Below the pieces are notes generated by a model. That model saw nothing but the letters and a program-made list of their open reading frames with translations. It searched no databases and was not told the origin of the DNA. Shown one piece after another: positions 54,979-64,000 of a stretch of DNA of 64,000 bases; position 1 is the first letter of the stretch; each line of letters opens with the position of its first letter. Made by a program: the position numbers and the translations under genes. The DNA comes from Branchiostoma floridae (Eukaryota > Chordata > Leptocardii > Amphioxiformes > Branchiostomatidae), in contig NC_049981.1 of the NCBI RefSeq assembly GCF_000003815.2, forward strand, positions 14,112,217 to 14,176,216, given 5' to 3'.

Positions 54979-55850
54979 ATGGAATACAGTCCACTGCCGC
55001 CGTTTTTAAAACCTCTTCTAAGGCTAACGTCACATGTCCACAATGGCCCGACAGGGCAGTTTTGGGGGAAAGAAAAGTACGATATAAAAGACACCAAATA
55101 ATTCAGCAGCATGGCTTGTACATATTCATTGGCATAAACGTTAATCTTTCTTTTCCGCAAGAAGCCCGGCCGGGCCCCGGGTAGGAAATGTGACGTAGTC
55201 CATGACTTTTACGTAGCCCAGCGTCTGTGAAATGGAGTTGGCATTTCATCATAATGTCCGAGTGATCATCAAAATCATTCAGAATCATCACATGTCCATG
55301 GGGTGGGTTGTAGCGCCACTTGTTACTAGTGTTACCGGCCAACTATCAATCTTGATGACGGGTTTACTCGGATTAAATGGCTTTATCGGCTTTGACTTCT
55401 TGGGCGACACCTTGTAGTGTGACAGGGGCTTCGCTTGTTATATATCGATGTCAACTTCATCTTCTGGCATATATAATCCGCTTGCGTCTAAGCTTTTACT
55501 TCGAACACAAAGGAAAATCCCCTCAAATATCTTTTTTCAGACGTTGTCTTTCTTGTGGACAAGTGGGTACCATGACTTCACATGTTCTTTTGCATTTGCT
55601 TGTCATATATATCAATGTCAATTTCATTTTGTAAGATAACCCACTTGTGTCTTTTACCAGAAACACACGGGAAAATCGTCTGAAATATCTGCCGTTTTGA
55701 CTTTCTTTTTCCTTTGTACAAGAGGGTATCAATCAATGTGCCCCCTGCGGTTGCCTGTCAAGCTGATGATCTCAAGCTGATTTTGTTAAATCTCCCGCTA
55801 GCGTGTTTCATTTCAAACACTTGGTAAATCATCTGAAATATCCACCATTT
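54979..55850. repeat. Duplicated repeat, copy B
   Basis: The first 440 bp equal copy A; 55419-55840 continues like copy C (61139-61540) with scattered differences. Not coding. Confidence 0.85.
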
Positions 55851-56010
55851 TGACTTAGTCTTTCTTGTGGACACGTGGGTATCTATTGATGTGTCTCTTT
55901 GCGGTTGCCTGTCATGAATTCGAAGCGATGTCAATTTCATTTTGTAAGATTACCCGCTTGCCTTTTCACTTCAAAGACATAGGAAAATTATCTGAAATAT
56001 CCTTGGGAGG
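55437..56010. repeat. Degenerate tandem units of about 160 bp
   Basis: About three and a half units share 'atgtcaatttcattttgtaag', 'tctgaaatatc' and 'tctttcttgtgg' blocks, starting near 55437, 55605, 55766 and 55927. They form the 3' part of the copy B/C repeat. Confidence 0.7.
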
Positions 56011-57154
56011 TATAGTGATGGACATTTCCTGCATACGCACACGGTATATAATACAATATATCGCTGAATCTCTGGTCCAGCAACCAGTTCCTTCCGTACA
56101 ACTTATTAAAGGGTTTATGATTTTAGTAAGGAAATTAGCTATATTTATGATACACATACATGTCAATGAAATTTTAAATGACGTGTTTATAAACACTTCC
56201 GTGCCTTTGGAACATAATACTGTCATTTCCCTGACTCCAAATCTTCCTGGCATGAAATCTAGTATTATATTGATTCCTTCCGTTAAAATTCAAATTTGCT
56301 GAAACGAAATACCACTCGCCTTCTCATTGACGATTCTAACGTCCCGCCCAGCTTCCGATTTCCCTGTCCCTGGTGTGAAATACTCCCTTGGCCTTGCGTC
56401 AAGCTTCACAGGGAAAACATACCGCCTCCCTCTAATTTCAAAACACCGCCCTTTCTTCCCAATTTCAAAGCTCCCGGGGAAAGTACCGCCCTCTACAAAA
56501 TTTCATGTTTCTATTCATCTTACATCGTACCATAGGCTGTTGCATGCGAACGCCTGGGGGGCTAAACTTACCGGGCATTCGCGTGACTTATCATGTCTAC
56601 TGGACTGTCTGATAGACGAAGCCAAACATTAACGTTACTTCCAGCAAAACTCCAGGATTGAGCTCTTCGTGCTCAAGTGCCAGCGGAGCTAGTGCAAGAC
56701 AAGTTGATTTTTAGTTTACAAGTTTTTATCAACACTGTTGACCTCTGTGCTATTTTAAGTTGAAAAGCTACGATAGTTTTGAAGTTCAATTCAAAACTAT
56801 TGCTGACGTAATTCGCACGATATGAAACGGCCACATCACAAAAGAACTGCCAACTTTTAAGAAACCGACCGTACAATGTAGCTTCTTGGTTCGCTTTCTG
56901 GCTTCTTGTCGGTTTCTTTTTAAACACCATGCAGTGGTTTCTTCCGAGGTCTTTGCACTCAACAACAAAAGGAAATGTTGATGGATTTTGCTCGCTCAAT
57001 TTTCTGTCATGTAAAAGCGAGGTATACCCCACAGCTGACATACCCCAGCACCAATAGTTGTGATGGCTAATCAATCACAATCCGACGGACACCGTTCCAA
57101 CCACTTACCCTTTGCGGGCGATTCGCTACATTTGGTGAGAGAACTCGTTCATTA

Positions 57155-57380
57155 AGGTGGTATCTCACTGCACCGGTGCGGCACTGCGGGGTTCTAAACA
57201 CTACTCAGAATTTCAAAGATAAAGACGAATTTTCTTATAGTTTTGTGTATTTTGTTGTCTTCTAAGTCATAATGTTACGTATGCGCAATATCTAAATTCG
57301 GCGAAAATAACACAACAGTGCTGTAGCGAACGAACCCCGCAGTGCCGCACCGGTGCCCCAAGTGCAGTGAGATACCACCT
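57155..57380. mobile_element. PIF/Harbinger-like MITE, complete
   Basis: 226 bp with near-perfect ends AGGTGGTATCTCACTGCAC and its complement, flanked by TTA on both sides (57152-57154, 57381-57383). A 3-bp TTA target is typical of Harbinger. Confidence 0.85.
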
Positions 57381-57617
57381 TTAGATGGACACGGATTCAT
57401 GTTTAGTACGTAGGTAGATGTGCTGTTGAAGAAATATGCCAATGATGATCTTATTTATCTGTTTATTTCATTTCTATCGTAAGCAGAGTAATCTATGGTT
57501 GGGAGTTGGTCAACGCTGCCTACAAGTCCTTCAAGGCCATCTGCACAAGTCGACAATAAATTTTCAATGCTATTTCCAACATAGCCCCGACATTGACTTT
57601 GAATAGTCGTGAGCAAA

Positions 57618-57645
57618 GTGTGTGTGTGTGGGGGGGGGGGGGGGG
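57618..57645. repeat. (GT)n followed by poly-G
   Basis: gtgtgtgtgtg followed by about 16 G. Confidence 0.9.
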
Positions 57646-59355
57646 AATGAATGTGTGACAGGGCATATTTGTGACAACTGCTAAGTCAGATGCAAATTTA
57701 AAGTTGCAAATACAATAGGTTTTTTTTTAATTCAGGAAAATATATTCTGAAAATATCTAAACTTAATTCTGAAAGTCGGAAGTTTGGAGACAAAAATTTG
57801 TCGATCGATACTGAAAGAAACAATCAGGGTTAGAGTGTCAAGGAACTTGGCACTGGGTGATGAGGATAGATGAGAAAGCTGATTTCAGGAAAGTGAGAAC
57901 ATCCATGTGAAATTGTGATAAATTGCGAAGAAAAAGGAGTCAATACAATGAAAGAAGTGGTAGGAGAGGTGCATCGATTACGACAATAACGTTATCAGGT
58001 TGTATAGTACTTAGGATATTGAAGTTTCTCACCTGCTTCCGTTTCGATGCTTGTTAGACATCTTCCTCAGAGCATCTGACCAGCCAATATATACCCTATA
58101 TGCATCGATTAGTCGGTTTGAGCTTATCTAGAGTTATATATTCTCTCTACCGGCGCCAGCTTTAAATCAGTTACCTGTTTGGTGACAATGGATGTACTTT
58201 CATACAGAGGCTTTTTGTTAACGATTTGTACAAGGGAACGCCAGTCGATTTTTATCCGCTGCAAGCTTGAATTGCAGATTACTTTCAAGGTTTGACGTCT
58301 TAACTTCTGCTACAAACAGGTGGTTTTAGACAACATGACGTGTTCGGCATACAGGCAGTGCTATCAGTAAACTAGTCCACATACCTTTTATACCAGTCTA
58401 TGCATACAGCTAGGGGTCTTTTGATGTCTGGTCATATAAAAAGGTGATAGGGAACATGGATGATGTCCAAGTGCATCCTTTTTCTACTCGTTAAGTACAC
58501 AAAATGGCGACTGCGTGTTACAAGGGCTTCTCGTGCGGCATCTGAAATAGATCCTTCTTGTGTCAACCAGTGTTTTGGACACATATACGTCATTTCAAAA
58601 GTATGTTTTAAGACGTATGTACCTGTCTGAGAAAGTGTTGATTAGATCTAAACCTACTGTATATTTTTACATCACAAGCCGGCGTATATATTCTATTAGA
58701 CCCTAATCTGCAGTTCCGGACCAAAAGTGTTAAAACGAATGCCTAAATTTTGATTGGTCATTCCGAAAATTTTGGAGGGCTAATTTGATTTTTTTTTTAA
58801 ATGATAATTTGAATTGACGACTGACAATATTCATGGCCATTTTACAAACAAGATAATGAGATGTTAGGTCACTCGCTTCCTTCTGCTTCACAGGCAGTAG
58901 ATTCGAATAACTACAATATGTACCGACACACAAGACACAAGACACAGACTGAAAGAGTCCTTACACAGTGGAAAGAACTCCCCGTGACCTGAAGTTACCC
59001 CGTTCGAAGCCCGCTTTCAGAGGCTGAAAACGTCTGGTAAGATTATTACAGACTTTTATTGTATAGTAGGAGGTTAAATCTCAACCCTGCCGCGGACAAG
59101 GTGGCGCGTCAGTCCATTAAACACTAAACGAGCCGATCTGACAAACTGAAAGCATTTTCCCGCAATTAATACGTGCATCGAATAAAGCCATGCCATTTTA
59201 ACGTCACGATATTTTTGGCAGCAATACAAATGTACCTCATCAAAATATCGGAAGGCTTTTACAACTGATCCGGGATATGTCTCAGAAGTCATGTATCTAA
59301 AATTTGTATAAGCCTTTGTATTCTTGCCTGGAATGAGTAGATCAAGAGTTTATTG

Positions 59356-59470
59356 TGCTTGTGTGTGTGCGTATGCGCGCGCGCGCGTGTGTGTGTGTGT
59401 TGTTTGTGTGCGTGCGTGCGTCTGTGTGTGTGTGTTTGTGTGTGTGTTTGTGTGTGTGTGTGTATGTGTG

Positions 59471-59503
<33 letters not shown>

Positions 59504-59553
59504 TTGTGTGTGTATGTGTGTGTTTTGTTTGTGTGCATGCGTCTGTGTATGTT

Positions 59554-59601
<48 letters not shown>

Positions 59602-59639
59602 GTTTGTGTGCATGCGTCTGTGTATGTTTGTGCGTGTGC
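59356..59639. repeat. Long (GT)n microsatellite with interruptions
   Basis: About 280 bp of GT with GCGC, TTTGT and CATGCGTCTG variants. The block tgtttgtgtgcatgcgtctg occurs twice, 74 bp apart. Open frames through it are artefacts of the repeat. Confidence 0.97.
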
Positions 59640-59869
59640 CCTTACTAGCGGTGTATGTTGCAGTGAGGACACCTATCGGTCGTTTTATGTATACCAAATG
59701 CAGTCTTTTGGTTAGAAGGTAGTCATACAATTACCTATGATAGTTATACCTAAATAGGTATAAGTCCAGGTATACGAAGAGAGGCATGCGTATGCGATAA
59801 CGATTTGCCTGGTCTTCCATAGTATTTATTCTGTTATAACAATGATCACAAAACACCAAGAGATGGTAA

Positions 59870-60539
59870 NNNNNNNNNNNNNNNNNNNNNNNNNNNNNNN
59901 NNNNNNNNNNNNNNNNNNNNNNNNNNNNNNNNNNNNNNNNNNNNNNNNNNNNNNNNNNNNNNNNNNNNNNNNNNNNNNNNNNNNNNNNNNNNNNNNNNNN
60001 NNNNNNNNNNNNNNNNNNNNNNNNNNNNNNNNNNNNNNNNNNNNNNNNNNNNNNNNNNNNNNNNNNNNNNNNNNNNNNNNNNNNNNNNNNNNNNNNNNNN
60101 NNNNNNNNNNNNNNNNNNNNNNNNNNNNNNNNNNNNNNNNNNNNNNNNNNNNNNNNNNNNNNNNNNNNNNNNNNNNNNNNNNNNNNNNNNNNNNNNNNNN
60201 NNNNNNNNNNNNNNNNNNNNNNNNNNNNNNNNNNNNNNNNNNNNNNNNNNNNNNNNNNNNNNNNNNNNNNNNNNNNNNNNNNNNNNNNNNNNNNNNNNNN
60301 NNNNNNNNNNNNNNNNNNNNNNNNNNNNNNNNNNNNNNNNNNNNNNNNNNNNNNNNNNNNNNNNNNNNNNNNNNNNNNNNNNNNNNNNNNNNNNNNNNNN
60401 NNNNNNNNNNNNNNNNNNNNNNNNNNNNNNNNNNNNNNNNNNNNNNNNNNNNNNNNNNNNNNNNNNNNNNNNNNNNNNNNNNNNNNNNNNNNNNNNNNNN
60501 NNNNNNNNNNNNNNNNNNNNNNNNNNNNNNNNNNNNNNN
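59870..60539. other. Assembly gap, 670 Ns
   Basis: Estimated-size gap; contents unknown. Confidence 0.98.
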
Positions 60540-60630
60540 ACAAGCACGTAGATGATATACTCGATCGTTACACTGAAAAGCAAAACGTTGTACAGCCTTT
60601 TCGTAGGTTAGACATCCACGTAATAAGATA

Positions 60631-61692
60631 CACAAAAAGTAGTTACTCAAGCAACTGGATATGGTTTGGAAACGGTCAGACGTTTCAACTGGAATCCACC
60701 AGTTTTCGTCAGTGACACTGAATTGATCTGGAAGAAACAGGTCTTTTATACTTTGGAATACAGTCCTCTGCCGCCGTTTATAAAACCTCTTCTAAGGCTA
60801 AGGTCACATTCCCACAAAGACACCACATAATTCAACAGCATGCCTTGTACATATTCATTGGCATAAACGTTAATCTTTCTTTTCCGCAAGAAGCCCGGCC
60901 GGGCCCCGGGTAGGAAATGTGACGTAGTCCATGACTTTTACCTAGCCCAACGTCTGTGAAATGGAGTTTCATTATCACGAATGATCATCAAAATCATTCA
61001 GAATCATCATATGTCCATGGGGTGGGTTGTAGCGCCACCTGTTACTAGTGTTACCGGCCAACTATCAATCTTGATGACGGGTTTACTCGGATTTAATGGC
61101 TTTATCGGCTTTGACTTCTTGGGCGACACCTTGCAGTGTGACAGGGGCTTCAGCTTGTTATATATCGATGTCAACTTCATCTTGTAGCATAATCCGCTTG
61201 CGTCTAAGCTTTTACTTCGAACACAAAGAAAAATCCTCTCAAATATCTTCTTTCAGACGTTGTCTTTCTTGTTGACAGGTGGGTACCATGAATTCACATG
61301 TTCTTTTACGTTTGCTTGTCATATATATCGATGTCAATTTCATTTTGTAAGATTACCCGCTTGTGTCTTTTACCTCAAACACACGGGAAAATCGTCTGAA
61401 ATATCTGCTGTTTTGAATTTGTTTTTCTTTTGTACAAGAGTGTATGAATCAATGTGCCCCCTGCGGTTGCCTGCCATGTAGTGATCTCAAGCTGATTTTG
61501 TTAAATCTCCCGCTATTGTGTTTCATTTCAAACATTTGGTTTCACTGAATTGATCTGGAAGAAACAGGTCTTTTATACTCTAACTATGAATGAAGACAAT
61601 TTCAGATGTCCAATAGGAAACGTTGTAAGACAATTCAGACTGAAGACAGTTGCAAAACCATATCCAGTTGTTTGAGTAACTGCTTTTGGTGC
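60631..61692. mobile_element. Foldback MITE interrupted by repeat copy C
   Basis: The left arm tagttactcaagcaactgg, atatggtttggaaac is matched in reverse by gcaaaaccatatccagttgt, ttgagtaactgctttt on the right (61651-61690). Copy C splits it. Confidence 0.7.
60753..61542. repeat. Duplicated repeat, copy C, inserted in a MITE
   Basis: Same family as 48939 and 54979 with a 5' internal deletion (the cggg...aaagaaaag part). It is bounded by a 37-bp direct repeat (60716-60752 and 61543-61579) that begins CACTGAATTGATCTGG. Confidence 0.75.
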
Positions 61693-61957
61693 ATAATGAC
61701 ATCAGCGAAAAAATCTCTATAAGTCTATTCATGATTCCAAATGTGCATGCGCAGCGAGATACATTCTAGGTACTATGTGAACGTTATTTTTAAAGGGCCA
61801 TGTGACATAAACAAAACAAATTACGCTTGGCATAGACAAGTTAGGGGTCTTTAACTTATATTTACTACCCACAATGCATCTGGCTGTACATGAACGGAAC
61901 GATTGGATCCATAAACAGGCGGCTTATTGGATCCGGACGAGGGGCGTTGCTAAAATG

Positions 61958-62059
61958 TTACCTTCCGAAGCGTTTGGAGCAGATGAGGGAGGCTGGGCAG
62001 CGGCAGGTCTGCACGCTCCAGGCCTTGTAGTTCCGCACACAGGAGGTGCGCGGGCGGCA
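61958..62059 (-). CDS. CARTPT-like: CART-like gene 3, exon 3 (five-Cys peptide)
   Basis: 33 codons plus TAA: CRPRTSCVRNYKAWSVQT, CRCPASLIC, SKRFGR. Begins at the first Cys. The C-terminal Phe-Gly-Arg is a possible amidation signal. Acceptor gtccgttccag. The stop overlaps a potential donor (AG|GTAACA). Confidence 0.74.
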   Translation of the reverse strand, partial: CRPRTSCVRNYKAWSVQTCRCPASLICSKRFGR

Positions 62060-62389
62060 CTGGAACGGACATTACGTCAGAAACATTGCAGCTAGGTGTC
62101 ACTTCAGTCAAAACGTCCAGTATTATCACATTTACATGGACATTGTCAAACAACAACGTAACAAACAATTTAAGCCAATTTTTAAGATTGTGGTATCAAA
62201 GATGATCGTATTGGTGTTAGTGGACTGATGGTGATGATGATTGACGGTAGTATGAACAGTGGTTTAAACCCGGGTGTCCCGATAGCTGGTACTTACGTCA
62301 GGGAGAACTACAACAGACCCGGCCCTGGCTGCACGTTTGTCCACTGTCGTGTACACTGTGTCTCCCATATCATGGTCACCATCATCGCT
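61958..62389 (-). CDS. CARTPT-like: CART-like neuropeptide precursor, gene 3 (exons 2-3; exon 1 probably beyond right edge)
   Basis: Exons 62389-62297 and 62059-61958 on the minus strand, phase 0 junction, 64 residues seen. The Cys exon keeps C-x5-C-x11-C-x-C-x5-C as in genes 1 and 2 and in human CART, but has no sixth Cys: after LIC it reads SKRFGR and stops. The propeptide exon has a KR site but lacks the Leu/Glu helix of the other two. Either the gene has diverged, or AAG|gtaaca at the stop is a real donor and a further exon supplies the last Cys. No signal-peptide exon was found up to 64000. Recognisable as a CART paralogue by Cys spacing, exon borders and position in the cluster. Confidence 0.72.
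62297..62389 (-). CDS. CARTPT-like: CART-like gene 3, exon 2 (propeptide)
   Basis: 31 codons, phase 0 in and out: SDDGDHDMGDTVYTTVDKR then AARAGSVVVLPD. KR is a prohormone convertase site. Acceptor tcttttccag, donor gtaagt, both strong. Confidence 0.72.
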
Positions 62390-63095
62390 CTGGAAAAGAT
62401 ATAAGAAGTTAAACTACAATGTTGATATTTGCAAGCATAAATCATGCATATGTTTTCCTTCACTCAGTCTAGCCTAACGAACTACTACCCTGGTGTTTTC
62501 GTATTCAAATACATAAGCTTTTTAACTGGGTCATGAGGGAGCAGGTAATGGTCAGTCAAACAATATCCTCACAGATGACACATAATAAATCCATAAACAA
62601 ATGCAATAGTGGAATCCTTACTTGGCATGGTAACAAAAGACAGAATTCGAACCTAACTCATGGCTCTTTTGAAAATATCTGGCTGAGGGCTCATGACAAC
62701 CAGTAGGTTACTGGCTCGTTCTCATTTAAATGTCGAAATGCTGTCGCCTGACTTTACGGCTTGATATGGAGAAAATTATAGACAGCATCACTGGTTCCTT
62801 CATTTTTCCATAACCCCTGTAATGTTTTACAAAAGATGCACAACAACATTCGTATTGGTTGATGGCTTAGACGGTTATTATAGCCACGGGTCGGATTTCA
62901 CACCCTAAAAAATGGCTGTCGCCTGAGAAGAAACGAAGAATTCAAATAGTAGCCAAAAATGTAACAATTCAGTTCCCAGAATAATTGTTCGGCAGGTGAA
63001 ACCAGCTACCAAGGCCCTCTGCCCGATCACGTCAGATCGCTCCTGTCACTGATCTTGGAGGCTGTGTGAGGTGGTTTATTCCTGTCGCCAGATTC

Positions 63096-63471
63096 TGTAA
63101 CAAACGTTACCACCACGAGTGCGATGGATGCCACGGTTTTATTATCCACGTATAAGACTAGAAATGACCATTTTTGTGACGCTGTACAGTTTTTCTGGCT
63201 TCCTAAAGAAACAAGAAAGGGTTGTTGACTGTTATTTGTATCCCACCTTGCTTAACAAAATGTTGTACAGAAATGACTGTAACAAACGTTACCATCGTTT
63301 GATGCTGTCTAAGCTTTCTATTTGACCTGGTGTAAAAAAGCTGCCCACTTTTCAAATGTTCCTTGGGACATCCACTTGTACCTAAATGATGTAGTCAATA
63401 AGGTAAGTCCTTTAGAAGAAAACAGGGTTAAGTTTACTGTTGTAACAAACGTTACCGGTAACGTTTGTTAC
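63096..63471. repeat. Spaced copies of GTAACAAACGTTACC with a 30-bp palindrome
   Basis: Direct copies at 63097-63111, 63280-63294 and 63442-63456. The last is joined head to head to an inverted copy (63457-63471), giving a perfect 30-bp palindrome. Each half is itself partly symmetric (GTAAC...GTTAC). Confidence 0.9.
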
Positions 63472-63514
63472 CTGCCCTGTGATGTATTACCGATGGGACC
63501 GAAAATAATATATA

Positions 63515-64000
63515 TATATATATTTATTTGCAAATCCATGCCCGTAGGCTAATTGCAATGATACAGACAGTGAAAAGTAACAAGTGTCTATTCTAAATAC
63601 ACACACGTCAGCTATCTATGTACATGCTTCTACTTCTTTACTGGGTGGTTTGACTTCTTCTTTGGAGGCAGTGGCTGATGAAAAGTCCCACTTTTTTAAT
63701 GATTAGTGGGTTCTGTGATTTTAACAGAAATATAGTTTTTTTGAAGTCTACTAACTGGTGAAAAGTTGGAAATAATGTTTTGATTGTGTCAAAAAGGTTG
63801 TTTCTTTCGTCCTCATAATGGGGGCAGTTACATATAAAATGTATTTCATCTTCCACTGCATCCGTCGCACAGTATTTACACAATCTATCTTGAACTGGCA
63901 CTTTTTTATAACGACCCTTTTCTATCTCTAGTGAGTGAGCACTGATTCTTATCTTACATACATTGGATCTCTTGTCAGCGTCGTTCTGGTATAGATAGGT
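63515..64000 (-). mobile_element. Non-LTR retrotransposon 3' end, runs off the window
   Basis: The minus-strand frame to 63638 carries CKYCATDAVEDEIHFICNC and FLLKSQNPLIIKK, matching the C-terminal domain at 37786-38256. The 3' UTR ends at a (TA)n run near 63510-63522. The upstream part lies beyond 64000. Confidence 0.85.

Larger units (their letters stand above)
52028..61957. other. Intergenic region between CART-like genes 2 and 3
   Basis: No gene was recognised. It holds MITE fragments (53.7 kb), copies B and C of the duplicated repeat, a Harbinger-like MITE, a long (GT)n microsatellite and a 670-N gap. 57.7-59.3 kb shows nothing I can name. Confidence 0.65.
62390..64000. other. Right edge: presumed intron 1 of CART-like gene 3
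   Basis: No signal-peptide exon was recognised on the minus strand. It contains four short GTAACAAACGTTACC motifs and a LINE fragment at the very end. Confidence 0.5.

Noticed and set aside
55232-55417. Short ORF repeated in copies A and B
   Set aside because: It is present only because the 440-bp block is repeated; it has stops and changes in copy C and no protein features.
59324-59730. Long ORFs in several frames on both strands
   Set aside because: They are produced by the (GT)n microsatellite (Cys-Val and Thr-His repeats) and have no coding character.
59731-60650. Apparent ORFs of 240-270 codons
   Set aside because: Almost wholly Ns of the assembly gap.

Overview
The window is eukaryotic and reads as a chordate genome, most likely a cephalochordate (Branchiostoma-type). 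The grounds are a many-exon collagen IV gene with phase-0 and then split-Gly exons, clustered CART-type neuropeptide exons, long introns and abundant TIR, SINE and non-LTR elements. The species call is inference. There are three runs of Ns (5537-5636, 49379-49603, 59870-60539).

0.3-14.3 kb (+ strand): the 3' part of a collagen type IV alpha chain gene. I resolve 26 Gly-X-Y exons, a junction exon, and the C-terminal NC1 domain with all 12 cysteines, ending at a stop codon at 14267-14269. The NC1 sequence looks alpha2-like. One NC1 exon is present twice (11869-12014 and 12481-12626). The two copies have the same length and phases, differ at 5 residues, and carry many synonymous changes. Using both or neither puts the reading frame into an early stop, so they look like mutually exclusive exons. 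The 5' part of the gene lies left of the window.

17.7-62.4 kb (- strand): a tandem cluster of three small secreted-peptide genes that I recognise as CART (cocaine- and amphetamine-regulated transcript)-like. Gene 1 has exons at 25326-25466, 18193-18294 and 17721-17843. Gene 2 has exons at 51905-52027, 35961-36056 and 33557-33682. Gene 3 is partial, with exons at 62297-62389 and 61958-62059. Genes 1 and 2 share the layout of signal peptide, Leu/Glu-rich helix with dibasic sites, and Cys-rich C-terminal exon. The Cys spacing is C-x5/6-C-x11-C-x-C-x5-C in all three. Both visible introns per gene are phase 0. The peptide of gene 3 lacks the sixth Cys. The cluster is convergent with the collagen gene.

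The rest is introns and intergenic DNA filled with repeats: non-LTR retrotransposon pieces (37.7-39.2, 47.3-48.0, 63.5-64.0 kb), hAT-like elements with 8-bp target duplications, Harbinger-, mariner- and piggyBac-like MITEs, a 9-bp-TSD foldback element, tRNA-derived SINE sequence, a family with two 440-bp matching copies 6 kb apart, and microsatellites. I found no CRISPR array, operon or prokaryotic gene.
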